Shown: positions 42,578-53,254, counted from the first letter of the stretch. The stretch: 64,000 nucleotides of DNA from an uncultured Sphingomonas sp. (GCF_913774285.1 NZ_CAJYHX010000034.1:23160-87159); one strand, 5' to 3'. The notes: a model not told the origin generated them from the sequence alone. Translations and numbers: made by a program.

Positions 42578-44911
42578 ATGTCACGGCACGATTCCGTTCG
42601 TATTGTCCTGCTCGCGAGCGCCGCGCTGCTCGCCGCCACGCCCGCCTTCGCCCAGGACAGCGAAGCTGCCGGCCAGACCGCAGAGGCCGCGCAGCAACAG
42701 CAGGACGGCGAGATCATCGTCACCGCCCGCCGCCGCGCGGAGAGCCTGATCGACGTGCCGATCGCCGTCACCGCGATCAGCGGCGCGCAGCTCAATGCCC
42801 AGGGTGCGCTCGACATCACCGACATCGCCCAATCCGCTCCGAACGTATCGCTCGAGGTGTCGCGCGGCACCAACAACACGCTGTCCGCCTTCATCCGCGG
42901 CGTCGGCCAGCAGGATCCAGTCGCTGGGTTCGAGGCGGGCGTTGGGCTCTATCTCGACGACGTGTACCTCAACCGGCCGCAGGCGGCGGTGCTCGACATC
43001 TATGACGTCGAGCGGATCGAGGTGCTGCGCGGGCCACAGGGCACGCTCTATGGCCGCAACACGATCGGCGGTGCGGTGAAATACGTCACCAAGCGGATCG
43101 GCGCCGACCCGACGCTGCAGCTGCGCGGCAGCTATGGCTCGTACAATCAGGCCGATCTGGTGGTGAGCGCCAGCGCGCCGATCGGCGACACCGGGCTCAA
43201 GATCGGTGCAGCCGGCGCGCGGCTGAGCCGTGGCGGCTTCGGCACCAACCTGACCACCGGCCAGGACAATTACAACAAGGACCTGTGGGCCGCGCGCGGC
43301 ACGGTGGAATATGAGCCTAGCAGCAGCGCCTTCTTCCGCGTCTCGGGCGACTATACGCATGACAAGAGCAACAGCCGTGGCGGCCACCGGCTGATCCCGG
43401 GCATCGTCAGCGGCACGCCGGTGCTGGCCGACGTGTTCGATTCGCAAGGCGGCCTCGTCACCCCGCGGCAGGACGTGAAGGCCTGGGGCGTGACCGGCCT
43501 CGCCGAGCTGCGCCCCGCGACGTGGCTGACCTTCCGCTCGATCACCGCCTATCGCAAGGACGACAGCGCCACGCCGATCGACTTCGACGCGCTGCCGGCG
43601 GTGCAGGTCGACGTGCCCGCCTTCTACAACAACAAGCAGTTCAGCCAGGAAGCGCAGCTGCTGGTGGATACCGGCGGGCTCTCGGGCCTGCTCGGCGTCT
43701 ATTATCTCGATGCCAAGGCCCGCACCGTGTTCGACGTACGCCTGCCCGGCGGGGTGACTGCACTGACCTTCGGCGACGTGAAGACCGATACCGTCGCGGT
43801 GTTCGGCGACTTCACCTACGACCTCACGCCGATGTTCAGCATCTCGGCGGGCGGGCGCTACACCTGGGACCAGCGCCAGTCGCGCGTGCTGCGCCAGACC
43901 TATCTGGGCGGCGGCTCGCCCTATTTCGGCGGCGCGGGCGTGCTGGCCGCCACGACCTCGGACTTCCGCGGCAGCGCCGACTTCAAGAAGTTCACGCCCC
44001 GCGCCTCGATCAGCTTCAAGCCGAGCAAGGACCATACGCTCTACGCAAGCTGGTCGAAGGGCTTCAAGGGCGGCGGCTTCGATCCGCGCGGACAGACCAG
44101 CGCGTGCCGCACGCCGAGCGGCGCCACGTGCACACCGGCGCAGGTCTATGACTTCATGTCGTTCGACCCCGAGACGGTCAGCAGTTACGAGCTCGGCTAC
44201 AAGGCATCGCTGTTCGATCGCCGGCTGAGCTTCGCGCTCGCCGCCTTCCATGCCGATTACACCGACGTGCAGGTGCCGGGCTCGATCGGCACCACGATCA
44301 ACGGCCAGCAGACCTTCATCGGCATCACCACCAATGCCGGCAAGGCGCGGATGCGCGGCGTGGAGTTCGAGGGCAATCTGATCGCCGCGCGCGATCTGGT
44401 GACCCCGGGCGGAACGCTGAACCTCAACTGGTCGGTCGGCTATCTCGATGCCCGCTACAAGCGCTTCATCGATTCGCGCGGGATCGACGTCGCCAGCCGC
44501 CGCCGCATCCAGAACACGCCGGATTGGACGGCAAGCGGCACGATCGGCTATTCGGTGCCGGTTGGCAGCGACGGCCAGGTCGCGGCGAGCTTCACCGCCT
44601 CGTACCGCAGCGCTTCGCAGCAGTTCGAGCTGCGCACGCCGATGCTCGATCAGTCGGGCTTCACGCTGTTCGACGCGAACCTGAACTGGGACATCGACAA
44701 GCGGTTCTCGATCGGGGTGCATGGCCGCAACCTGTTCGACAAGCGCTACATCGTCTCCGGCTACAACTTTCTCGCGCAGAACTCCGACACGGGCGATTTC
44801 CTGCGCACACCGGCCGGCGCCTATGTGCCGACGCTGGGGACCGAAGGCGTGCTGACCGGCTATTACGGCAACCCGCGCCAGGTGTTCGTGACCGGGACGG
44901 TGAAGTTCTGA
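42578..44911 (+). CDS. TonB-dependent receptor, small-molecule (CirA/Fiu-like) type
   Basis: 777 residues. The ATG at 42578 follows GGGGAGGA; the frame is open upstream through the TetR gene but not coding. Signal peptide ends PAFAQ. TonB box region GEIIVTARRRAES, plug with DIAQSAPNVSLEV, FIRGVGQQDPVAGFE, DVERIEVLRGPQGTLYGRN and GGAVKYVTKR; the barrel ends VFVTGTVKF. This is the shorter sphingomonad receptor type often tied to aromatic, terpenoid or siderophore-like substrates. An MFS transporter follows by 48 bp and a TetR regulator is divergent, giving a likely uptake unit for one hydrophobic or organic compound. Confidence 0.93.
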   Translation: MSRHDSVRIVLLASAALLAATPAFAQDSEAAGQTAEAAQQQQDGEIIVTARRRAESLIDVPIAVTAISGAQLNAQGALDITDIAQSAPNVSLEVSRGTNNTLSAFIRGVGQQDPVAGFEAGVGLYLDDVYLNRPQAAVLDIYDVERIEVLRGPQGTLYGRNTIGGAVKYVTKRIGADPTLQLRGSYGSYNQADLVVSASAPIGDTGLKIGAAGARLSRGGFGTNLTTGQDNYNKDLWAARGTVEYEPSSSAFFRVSGDYTHDKSNSRGGHRLIPGIVSGTPVLADVFDSQGGLVTPRQDVKAWGVTGLAELRPATWLTFRSITAYRKDDSATPIDFDALPAVQVDVPAFYNNKQFSQEAQLLVDTGGLSGLLGVYYLDAKARTVFDVRLPGGVTALTFGDVKTDTVAVFGDFTYDLTPMFSISAGGRYTWDQRQSRVLRQTYLGGGSPYFGGAGVLAATTSDFRGSADFKKFTPRASISFKPSKDHTLYASWSKGFKGGGFDPRGQTSACRTPSGATCTPAQVYDFMSFDPETVSSYELGYKASLFDRRLSFALAAFHADYTDVQVPGSIGTTINGQQTFIGITTNAGKARMRGVEFEGNLIAARDLVTPGGTLNLNWSVGYLDARYKRFIDSRGIDVASRRRIQNTPDWTASGTIGYSVPVGSDGQVAASFTASYRSASQQFELRTPMLDQSGFTLFDANLNWDIDKRFSIGVHGRNLFDKRYIVSGYNFLAQNSDTGDFLRTPAGAYVPTLGTEGVLTGYYGNPRQVFVTGTVKF

Positions 44912-44919
44912 GGCTCCCT

Positions 44920-44946
44920 GCCCCTTCCCCCGCGACGGGAAGGGGC
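44920..44946 (+). terminator. Hairpin between receptor and MFS genes
   Basis: A perfect 10-bp stem (44920-44929 with 44937-44946) and a 7-base loop start 9 bp after the receptor stop. There is no T tract, so it is more likely an mRNA-stabilising or partial-termination element than a full terminator. Confidence 0.5.
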
Positions 44947-44959
44947 GCTACCTGACTCG

Positions 44960-46237
44960 ATGAAAACCGGCCGAGGAGTGACCGTGCAGCCCAGCCCAAC
45001 CCGCCCCGCTGCCCCACGCGGCCTCGTCCTCGCGATGCTGCTGCTGGTCTATATCTTCAACTTCCTCGACCGGCAGATCCTCTCGATCCTCGCCCAGCCG
45101 GTAAAGGCGGACCTGGGGCTCGATGACGGGCAGCTCGGCATGCTGGGCGGCTTTGCCTTCGCACTGCTCTATTCCACCCTCGCCATCCCGCTGGCGATGC
45201 TCGCCGACCGCACCAGCCGCAGCTGGGTGATCGCCATCTCGCTCGGCGTGTGGAGCGCCTTCACCGCGCTGTGCGGCACGGCGCAGCATTTCACGAGCAT
45301 GTTCCTGTACCGGCTCGGCGTCGGCGTGGGCGAAGCGGGCGGCGTGGCGCCCAGCTATGCGCTGATCGCCGATGCCTATCCGGCCGAGCGCCGGTCGCGC
45401 GCGCTGTCGATCTATTCGCTCGGCATCCCGCTCGGCTCGGCGGGCGGGGCTCTGCTCGGCGGCTATATCGCGCAGAAGGTGGAGTGGCGGACCGCCTTTC
45501 TCGTCGTGGGGCTGCTCGGGCTGGCGATCACGGTGCCGTTCAAGCTGCTCGTCCGCGATCCCCCCCGCGCCGCGCCAGCCAAGGGCCAGGTACCGCTCTC
45601 CCGCGTGTTCGGCATCCTCGCCGCCAAGCCGAGCTTCTGGCTGCTCGCCTTCGGCGCGGCGGCGGGATCGATGTGCGGCTATGGCGTCGCCTTCTGGCTG
45701 CCGAGCCTGATCCTGCGCAGCTTCCGGCTCGACCTCGCCCAGGTCGGCCAGTTCTTCGGCGCACTTGCACTCACCGGCGGCGTGGCGGGCATCCTGCTCG
45801 GCGGCTGGCTGGGCGATCGGCTGGGCCGCCGCCACCGGAAGTGGTACGCGCTGGCGCCGGCCATCTGCTACGTCCTCGGCCTGCCGCTGTTCGTCGCCGG
45901 CGTGCTTGCGCACAGCTGGCAGGCAGCGTTCCTGCTGTTCCTCGTGCCGCAGGCGCTGGTCTATGTCTGGCTCGGGCCCGTGCTCACTGCCGTCCAGCAC
46001 CTGGTGCCGCCGCAGATGCGTGCCACCGCCTCGGCCTCGTTCCTGCTGATCAACAACCTGATCGGGCTCGGCATCGGCAGCTGGGTGATCGGCCTCCTCT
46101 CCAAGCAGCTGACCCCTGCGTACGGCGCCGCCGACGGTCTGCGCTACGCGATCGCGGCGGGGCTCGGCCTCTATCTCGTCGCCGGCCTGCTCATGGCGCT
46201 GGCGAGCCGGCGGCTGGCGGCGGACTGGGTCGAATAG
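44960..46237 (+). CDS. MFS transporter, Spinster-like
   Basis: 425-residue major-facilitator transporter with twelve predicted helices. Landmarks: FNFLDRQILSILAQPVKADL at the first helix (spinster-like FxDR), DRTSRSW between helices 2 and 3, and RLGVGVGEAGGVAP at helix 4. The start is uncertain: ATG 44960, or GTG 44984, which has a better ribosome site (GAGGAG). It follows the TonB-dependent receptor by 48 bp, so it probably carries the same compound across the inner membrane. Substrate unknown. Confidence 0.9.
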   Translation: MKTGRGVTVQPSPTRPAAPRGLVLAMLLLVYIFNFLDRQILSILAQPVKADLGLDDGQLGMLGGFAFALLYSTLAIPLAMLADRTSRSWVIAISLGVWSAFTALCGTAQHFTSMFLYRLGVGVGEAGGVAPSYALIADAYPAERRSRALSIYSLGIPLGSAGGALLGGYIAQKVEWRTAFLVVGLLGLAITVPFKLLVRDPPRAAPAKGQVPLSRVFGILAAKPSFWLLAFGAAAGSMCGYGVAFWLPSLILRSFRLDLAQVGQFFGALALTGGVAGILLGGWLGDRLGRRHRKWYALAPAICYVLGLPLFVAGVLAHSWQAAFLLFLVPQALVYVWLGPVLTAVQHLVPPQMRATASASFLLINNLIGLGIGSWVIGLLSKQLTPAYGAADGLRYAIAAGLGLYLVAGLLMALASRRLAADWVE

Positions 46238-46281
46238 CGGCGTGATTCCCGCTGCCGCATAGTTACTTCTATAATAACCAC

Positions 46282-46518
46282 ATGAGCTATACCCCGACCG
46301 ACCTCGTCAAAGCCGAGAAGAATGTGGTGCTCGCCGAGCGTCACATTGCCGCCCAGCAGGAAGTCCTCGCCATGATGCGTGCCGCCGGCACCGACACCAG
46401 CGGCGCCGAGGAGCTGCTCGCCAAGTTCGAAGCCGATCTCGGCCGCGCCGAACGCATCCGCGACTGGATCGCCAGCGGCCTCGGCGAGCGTGGCCGGGAA
46501 CAGCGCGCGGCGGCCTGA
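46282..46518 (+). CDS. 78-residue coiled-coil protein
   Basis: Short, highly charged, helical protein (VVLAERHIAAQQEVLAMMRA, then GAEELLAKFEADLGRAERIRDWI) with no signal or membrane helix. I do not recognise a named family. Codon use is normal and the frame is clean. It converges on prfC with no gap: its stop ends at 46518 and the prfC stop begins at 46519. Confidence 0.7.
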   Translation: MSYTPTDLVKAEKNVVLAERHIAAQQEVLAMMRAAGTDTSGAEELLAKFEADLGRAERIRDWIASGLGERGREQRAAA

Positions 46519-48087
46519 TTACCGCTCGCGCGTCGCCGCGAGCTTCACCTTGTTGTAGCGCTCGGCAATGTACCCGACTTCCCAGGCCGACTTGGCGAGG
46601 AAGACGGGATTGCCGTCGCGATCCTTGGCGAGCGCACCGCGGTTGAGGTCGAGAAACTCCTTGAGCGCCGCGGCGTCGTCCGACGAAATCCACCGTGCGG
46701 TATCGTAGGGCGAAGGCTCGAGCACCGCGCCGACCTTGTACTCCGCATCGAGCCGGCTGAGCAGCACGTCGAGCTGCAGCTGGCCGACCACGCCGATGAT
46801 CCAGTTCGATCCGATCTCCGGATAGAAGACCTGAATCACGCCCTCTTCGGACAGATCGTCCAGCGCCTTACGGAGCTGCTTGGTCTTGGTCGGGTCCTTG
46901 AGCGCCACGCGACGCAGGATTTCCGGCGCGAAGTTGGGTAGCCCGGTGAAGCGCACCCCCGCCCGCTCGGACAGCGTGTCGCCCACCCGTAGCGTGCCGT
47001 GGTTGGGGATGCCGATGATGTCGCCCGGAAACGCCTCGTCGGCCAGTTCGCGCTCGCGGGCGAAGAACAGGATCGGCGAGTGGATCGCGATCGGCTTGCC
47101 ATGCCCGGTCGGCGTCAGCTTCATGCCACGCTTGAAGGTGCCCGAAACCAGCCGCATGAACGCGATGCGATCGCGGTGGTTGGGGTCCATGTTCGCCTGG
47201 ACCTTGAACACGAAGCCGGTCACCTCGTCGCGGGTCGGCTCCACCGGTGCCGGCTCGGCGGGCAGCGCGTGCGGCGGGGGCGCGAATTCGGCGATCGCGG
47301 CGATCAGCGAATCCACGCCAAACTCCTTCAGCGCCGAGCCGAAATAGACTGGCGTCATGTCGCCGTTGCGGTACGCCTCGCCGTCGAATTCGGCATAGCC
47401 CGCCAAGGCGAGCTCCACGTCCTCGCGCAGCTTGGCGAGATTGTCGGCCGAGAGGATCGCGTCGAGCTGCGGATCGTCGAGCCCGGTCGTCTGGATCACC
47501 TTGCCGTGAAACTCGCGGGCATCGCCCTCGGGGAGCAGCAGGCGCTTGGTGGCAAGGTCGTAAATGCCCTCGAAGGTCCCGCCCATCCCAACCGGCCAGG
47601 TCATCGGCACTACGTCGAGCTGGAGCAGTTCGGCGACCTCGTCCAGCGTGGCGAACACCTCGCGACCTTCGCGGTCGACCTTGTTGACGAAGGTGATGAT
47701 CGGCACGTTGCGCAGGCGACAGACCTCGAACAGCTTGCGCGTCTGGCTTTCGATGCCCTTGGCGACGTCGATCACCATCACCGCGGAGTCGACCGCGGTG
47801 AGCGTGCGATAGGTGTCTTCCGAGAAGTCCTCGTGGCCCGGCGTGTCGAGCAGGTTGAAGGTGATCCCGTCGCGCTCGAAGGTCATCACGGAGCTGGTGA
47901 CCGAGATGCCGCGCTGCTGCTCGATCTTCATCCAGTCCGACCGCGCACGGCGAGCGGCACCGCGCGCCTTCACTTCGCCGGCAAGATGGATCGCGCCGCC
48001 GAACAGCAGCAGCTTTTCGGTGAGCGTGGTCTTGCCCGCGTCCGGGTGCGAGATGATGGCGAACGTGCGACGATCGGAGGGGGACAT
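46519..48087 (-). CDS. prfC: Peptide chain release factor 3
   Basis: 522-residue translational GTPase RF3, which recycles RF1/RF2 after termination. G motifs: SHPDAGKTTLTEKL (G1), the RGISVTSSV switch (G2), LDTPGHEDFSEDTYRTL (G3), TFVNKVDREGRE (G4). The C-terminal domains II and III follow, with EIGSNWIIGVVGQLQLDVL. The length is the usual one for the family. It starts at the ATG 48087 and stands alone on the minus strand. Confidence 0.97.
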   Translation of the reverse strand: MSPSDRRTFAIISHPDAGKTTLTEKLLLFGGAIHLAGEVKARGAARRARSDWMKIEQQRGISVTSSVMTFERDGITFNLLDTPGHEDFSEDTYRTLTAVDSAVMVIDVAKGIESQTRKLFEVCRLRNVPIITFVNKVDREGREVFATLDEVAELLQLDVVPMTWPVGMGGTFEGIYDLATKRLLLPEGDAREFHGKVIQTTGLDDPQLDAILSADNLAKLREDVELALAGYAEFDGEAYRNGDMTPVYFGSALKEFGVDSLIAAIAEFAPPPHALPAEPAPVEPTRDEVTGFVFKVQANMDPNHRDRIAFMRLVSGTFKRGMKLTPTGHGKPIAIHSPILFFARERELADEAFPGDIIGIPNHGTLRVGDTLSERAGVRFTGLPNFAPEILRRVALKDPTKTKQLRKALDDLSEEGVIQVFYPEIGSNWIIGVVGQLQLDVLLSRLDAEYKVGAVLEPSPYDTARWISSDDAAALKEFLDLNRGALAKDRDGNPVFLAKSAWEVGYIAERYNKVKLAATRER

Positions 48088-48177
48088 GCGGGTACTTCGA
48101 ACGGGAGGGAGAATCGCGACGCCTTAGTCGGTGACGCGCTTTTTATCCAGCGGTGCGTGCGCGCCCCCAACCGTCTC

Positions 48178-49041
48178 TCAGTCGATCAGCGTGACGTCCA
48201 TCGCGAAGCGCCGAGTCTCACCGGGTTCCAGCCGCTGGATGCCCGGCTTGTCCCAGATTTCGCCATTGAAGCCCGCCGGATCGGCGATGCCCCACCAGGG
48301 TTCGACGCAGATGAAGCGCGCGCCGGGCTTGGTCCAGATGCCGAGCAGCCCGGTATCGGGGAAGCGGACGCGAAGCTGCGGCCCGTCCTCTGCGCCGAAC
48401 AGCAGTCCGCGGCTGGCGAGTTGGTCCCAGATCAGCGCGTCGGCGGTGAAGAGGTCGTCGGACAGCGATAGCTTCTGCCCCTCCACCGGGCTCGGCCGCC
48501 GATCGGCCGCGATGCCGCCTTCGCCGATGTAGCGCAGCGACGAGAACTCCGGCTCGTCGAACAAGATGCGGTGGTCGGCTCGCGGACGGTCATAGGGCAG
48601 CGGCCAGGCGAAGGCGGGGTGGAAGCCGAAGCTGGCGGGCATGTCGCGCGTGTCGCGGTTGGTGACCGCGATCTCGATCCACAGCGTGGCGTCTTCCAGC
48701 CGGTAGGTCGCATCGAGGGTAAAGGCGAAGGGGTAGACCGCGCGGGTCCCGGCATCGTCTTCCAGCCGGAAGGTTACCCGATCCGGGCCCTGCTCGACCA
48801 ACGCGAAATCACGCCGCCGCGCGAAGCCGTGCTGCGGCAGGCTATAGTCCTTGCCGTCCAGCCGATAGCGATCGCCGACCAGCCGCCCGACGATCGGGAA
48901 GAGCAGCGGCGCGTGACCCGACCAGAAGGCGGGATCGCCGTCGGTCATCAGCTCGCGCCCGGCGGGATCGCGCAGCGACGAGAGCTCGGCCCCGTGCGGG
49001 TTGATCGCGGCGGTCAGCCGCGCGCTGGCGATCTCGATCAT
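48178..49041 (-). CDS. Aldose-1-epimerase-like protein (LacX type)
   Basis: 287 residues of the galactose-mutarotase superfamily, LacX/YphB branch. Landmarks: NPHGAELSSLRDPAGRELM, GHAPLLFPIVGRL, LPQHGFARRRDF (conserved His), FGFHPAFAWPL (second His) and CVEPWWGIADP (conserved Glu). It should interconvert alpha and beta anomers of a sugar or sugar phosphate in the cytoplasm; no signal peptide. The ATG is at 49041. A 9-bp hairpin (49048-49056 with 49085-49093) separates it from the autotransporter gene upstream on the same strand. Confidence 0.87.
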   Translation of the reverse strand: MIEIASARLTAAINPHGAELSSLRDPAGRELMTDGDPAFWSGHAPLLFPIVGRLVGDRYRLDGKDYSLPQHGFARRRDFALVEQGPDRVTFRLEDDAGTRAVYPFAFTLDATYRLEDATLWIEIAVTNRDTRDMPASFGFHPAFAWPLPYDRPRADHRILFDEPEFSSLRYIGEGGIAADRRPSPVEGQKLSLSDDLFTADALIWDQLASRGLLFGAEDGPQLRVRFPDTGLLGIWTKPGARFICVEPWWGIADPAGFNGEIWDKPGIQRLEPGETRRFAMDVTLID

Positions 49042-49098
49042 GGCGTCTCCCCTGGCAGCACGTCCGCCCTACAGGCGCGCCGCCGCCAGGGGAAGCCG

Positions 49099-51477
49099 TC
49101 AGAAGCCCCAGCTCAGCCGCACCGCGCCGCCCAGGTCGCTCGGCATCGCCGCGATGTTGCCCGGTTGGCGGCGGAGGAACAGGTTGCTGCTCACATCGCC
49201 GTCGGCAAAACGCCAGTGATAGCGGAGCTCGTAGTCGATCTCGCGGCCGACGGGCGCGAGGTTGATCCGCTCGCTGCTCCAGCTGGTGACGCTCAGCGTG
49301 CCATAATCCCATCCCTGCGGCAGGGTGAGGCCGATGCCGCCGCGCGCCACCCGCAGCGGCTGGGCGATGCGCAGGCCGATCGAGTCGCTGCCGAACAGCC
49401 CGTCCTTGCCGATGTCCGCCGCCCATGCATTGGTGCGGATCAGGCCCGAACCCTGGATGCCTTCGCGCAGCCGGACGTTGGTCCAGCCCTGGCGGAGCGA
49501 GCCGCCGAGGCTCAGCCCCAGGCCGAGATCCCAGCGCACGCCCAGATCGGCGAACAGGCTGCTTGCCCGCGCCGAACCGAGGCCGGCGCTGAATCGCGCG
49601 CCGAGCACGGTATTGTTTTCCGATAGGCGAGTGACGCCAAGGCTCGCATTGAGCCCGCCGAAGCGCCGGTCGACGGCGATGGTGCTGCGGTCATAGCCGA
49701 AGCGCAGCCAGCGCGCCTGCAGGGCGGCCGCGTCGCCGGCACGCTGGCTGAGCACGTCGCCGACTTCGCTGGCGACAGTCAGCCCCCAGGGGCCAATCGC
49801 CTGGCGCACGGCCGCCGATCCGCCGACATCGGTATCGAAGCCGGCATTGCTGAGCGGATCGCGCGCGATCAGGAATGCAGGATCGTCGCGACCTGCCAGC
49901 TGGGCGGTGAGCACGTTGCCGGTCTGCGAAGCGCCGAAGGCGAACTGCGCCTTGGCGCCCAGCCGGCCGCTCACCGTCGTTGCCAGCATCCGCGCCACGC
50001 CCGCATCGCGGCTGGTGATGCCGAACCGCTCGATCCGCACCGAATCGACCGTGGGGACCAGCGACACGGCGACGCGCATCTGGTCGCCGCCGACCGAAAA
50101 GCTGCGATCGCGCGTGGCCATCAGCGCCGGCAGGTTTCGCGACAGGCTCTGGCGCTGGAAGCTGTTGGTGATCGTCGTCGCATAGGCGCGGCCGAACGAA
50201 TCGAGCGCCGCCATGCCCAGCGCGCCCTGGCTGGCATCGCCCATCGGCCCGCTGAGCGTGCCGTTGATCGTCGGTGCGATCACCGCGCTCGTCCCCGCCA
50301 CCGACATGGTGCCGACCGGCTGGAAGGCGCGAGTGAGATCGAGCACGCCGCGCCCGTAGATCGGGTCGACGCCGGCGTCCCCCATGTCGCGCGCGGTCGC
50401 GTAGAGCAGGTCGACGATCTGCTTGCCGGTGAGGTTGGGGAAGGCCTGGGCGAGCAGCGCGATCGCGCCGGTGATCTGCGGCGCCGAAAACGACGTGCCC
50501 GACCAGATATAGGCGGTGTTGTTCGCATCCGGCGCACGCACGCCCTCGCCCACGGCCGCAAGATACACGCTGGCGGCGGACCCGGCGCGGTTCGAGAAGC
50601 TGGAGATGACGTCGCTGGAATTGACCGAGCCGGCGATGATCACCAGCCCGCGCGAAATCGCCGCATTGGTCGCCGCGCTGGTGAAGGCGTCCGGATTCGC
50701 GGCGCCGTCGTTGCCGGCGGCGATCACCACGATCACCCCCGCCGCAGTGGCGCGATCGATCGCCGAGGCGAGTGCCGACGAAGCCGAATCACCCCCTAGC
50801 GAGATGTTGACGACGCGCGCGCCCGCCTGCCGAGCGCGATCGAGTCCCTGGGCGATGGCGGTGTCGGAGAATTTGCAGGTGCTGGTATCGGTCCCGTTGC
50901 AGGTGCCCGGCTGGTCCGCGCGCTCGACGACGAGCTGCGAATTGAATGCCACGCCCTGCGTGCCAGTGTCGTTGCGCCGTCCGGCGATCGTGAAGGCCAC
51001 CGCGGTGCCGTGGCCACCGACGTCGTCTACCGTCCCGTTGCCGCCGGGATCGCTCGAGCTGGCGAGGATGCGGCAGGTACCGATGCCAAGCCCGCCCGAA
51101 CAATCGCCGAACTCGGCGCTCTGCACGTCGATGCCCGAATCGATCACACCCACCTTGATGCCGCTGCCGGTCGCGCCGTTCTTGTAGGCGATCAGCGCGT
51201 TCATCGAGAGGGCACCCACCGTGGTGCGATATTCGGTCGTGTCGTAATTGGTGGTGGGCGTCGGCGTGGGCGTCGGGGTCGGGGTCGGGGTCGGCACGGG
51301 GGTAGGCGTCGGTGTCGGGGTCGGCGTTGGCGTTGGCACGGGTATCTGCGCGGGCGCCGGTGCGGGCGCCGGCGTGCTCGCGATACCACCACCGCCGCCA
51401 CCGCTGCACGCGCCCAGCGCCACGAGGCCGCCGAGCGCCGCCGTGTGCATCCATCCAACGCGCAATGCCACTCGCAT
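49099..51477 (-). CDS. S8 (subtilisin) autotransporter protease, predicted lipoprotein
   Basis: 792 residues. The ATG at 51477 follows GAGGG. A lipoprotein signal ends LVALGACSGGG (Cys about 24). Next comes an Ala/Pro and Pro-Thr repeat linker (about 32-78), then a subtilisin domain (about 90-420) with Asp in GVIDSGIDVQ, His in DDVGGHGTAVA and Ser in SGTSFSAPQ. The remainder (about 500-792) is an autotransporter barrel, ending LGGAVRLSWGF. A lipid-anchored S8 autotransporter recalls NalP of Neisseria. It probably processes surface proteins or is released by itself. Expected location is the outer membrane. Confidence 0.9.
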   Translation of the reverse strand: MRVALRVGWMHTAALGGLVALGACSGGGGGGIASTPAPAPAPAQIPVPTPTPTPTPTPTPVPTPTPTPTPTPTPTTNYDTTEYRTTVGALSMNALIAYKNGATGSGIKVGVIDSGIDVQSAEFGDCSGGLGIGTCRILASSSDPGGNGTVDDVGGHGTAVAFTIAGRRNDTGTQGVAFNSQLVVERADQPGTCNGTDTSTCKFSDTAIAQGLDRARQAGARVVNISLGGDSASSALASAIDRATAAGVIVVIAAGNDGAANPDAFTSAATNAAISRGLVIIAGSVNSSDVISSFSNRAGSAASVYLAAVGEGVRAPDANNTAYIWSGTSFSAPQITGAIALLAQAFPNLTGKQIVDLLYATARDMGDAGVDPIYGRGVLDLTRAFQPVGTMSVAGTSAVIAPTINGTLSGPMGDASQGALGMAALDSFGRAYATTITNSFQRQSLSRNLPALMATRDRSFSVGGDQMRVAVSLVPTVDSVRIERFGITSRDAGVARMLATTVSGRLGAKAQFAFGASQTGNVLTAQLAGRDDPAFLIARDPLSNAGFDTDVGGSAAVRQAIGPWGLTVASEVGDVLSQRAGDAAALQARWLRFGYDRSTIAVDRRFGGLNASLGVTRLSENNTVLGARFSAGLGSARASSLFADLGVRWDLGLGLSLGGSLRQGWTNVRLREGIQGSGLIRTNAWAADIGKDGLFGSDSIGLRIAQPLRVARGGIGLTLPQGWDYGTLSVTSWSSERINLAPVGREIDYELRYHWRFADGDVSSNLFLRRQPGNIAAMPSDLGGAVRLSWGF
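51251..51380 (-). repeat. Pro-Thr repeat tract in the autotransporter linker
   Basis: Imperfect 6-base units (GTCGGG / GGCGTC on the plus strand) repeat through about 130 bases and encode alternating Pro-Thr and Pro-Val, then Ala-Pro. Simple repeats like this can change length by slippage; the 6-base unit keeps the reading frame, so expansion would alter linker length, not switch the gene off. Confidence 0.75.
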
Positions 51478-51621
51478 ACCGAAAACCCTCGTGTCAGGAG
51501 GGTCCTCACCTACGCGTGGAGTGGTTTTTTTTGGGTTTACCCGGGTGCCGGGGGAGTCCCGATGCCGGTGCGCGCGCTCGGCGCTTGCGGCGGCGGGGGG
51601 CACCTCCTACACGCCCCGGCG

Positions 51622-52284
51622 ATGCTCGCCTCGCTCTCGCACGTCCGCAACTGGATCTTCGATCTGGACAACACGCTCTATCCCGCGAGCGCCAACCTGT
51701 TCGCGATGATCGATGCGCGGATCGGCGAATATGTCCAGCGCCTGCTCCATTGTTCGGCGGAAGAGGCGCACAAGGTGCAGAAGGCCTATTTCCACGCGCA
51801 CGGCGCCACGCTGTACGGGCTGATCGAAGAGCATGGCACCGATCCGCACGACTATCTCGATTACGTCCACGATGTGGACATGAGCGTGCTCGAGCAAAAT
51901 GAGGCGCTGATCGAGGCACTGGCGAAGCTTCCCGGCCGCAAGCTGATCTTCACCAATGGCGATGCGCCCTATGCGCAGAAGGTCCTCGACAAGCTGGGGC
52001 TGGGCGAGACCTTCGAGGCGATCCACGACATCCACGCCACCAGCTATCGCCCCAAGCCCGAGCCCTCGGCCTATCGCGGCCTGTGCGAGGCGTACGACCT
52101 GAACCCGCGCGAATCGCTGTTCGTCGAGGACATGGCGCGCAACCTGGGGCCGGCGAAGGCGATCGGCATGACCACCGTCTGGATCAACAATGGCTCGGAA
52201 CAGGCGCCGGACGCAGACCGCAGCTTTATCGACTACACCATCACCGATCTCGGAGCCTGGCTCCACAGCATCTTGGAGAGCTGA
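51622..52284 (+). CDS. Pyrimidine 5'-nucleotidase (HAD superfamily)
   Basis: 220-residue HAD hydrolase of the SDT1/YjjG pyrimidine-nucleotidase type common in alphaproteobacteria. Motif [10 protein letters not shown] (both catalytic Asp), motif II FTNGD, motif III Lys in SYRPKPEP, and motif [15 protein letters not shown]. It has a helical cap (about 25-95). I start at the ATG 51622; the frame is open far upstream but that part is antisense to the autotransporter. It ends 1 bp before dapD and is probably co-transcribed with it. Confidence 0.9.
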   Translation: MLASLSHVRNWIFDLDNTLYPASANLFAMIDARIGEYVQRLLHCSAEEAHKVQKAYFHAHGATLYGLIEEHGTDPHDYLDYVHDVDMSVLEQNEALIEALAKLPGRKLIFTNGDAPYAQKVLDKLGLGETFEAIHDIHATSYRPKPEPSAYRGLCEAYDLNPRESLFVEDMARNLGPAKAIGMTTVWINNGSEQAPDADRSFIDYTITDLGAWLHSILES

Positions 52285-52285
52285 C

Positions 52286-53104
<819 letters not shown>

Positions 53105-53254
53105 TTGTTACGGCGGCCGTTACACATCGCGGCGGGAATGCGGAATGCCGACACCATTTCGCCCCAATCCCGCCGCGTCCCCTACGGCGTATAACGACCG
53201 CCGGCACGGAGCTCGAATCCCCGGCTTCGCCCTGTCCTGAGTGTTCCGCGCGCC

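Noticed and set aside
53160-53250. tRNA-like segment (CTCGAATCCCCGGC)
   Set aside because: Only a T-arm-like word is present; no acceptor, D or anticodon arms can be paired around it.
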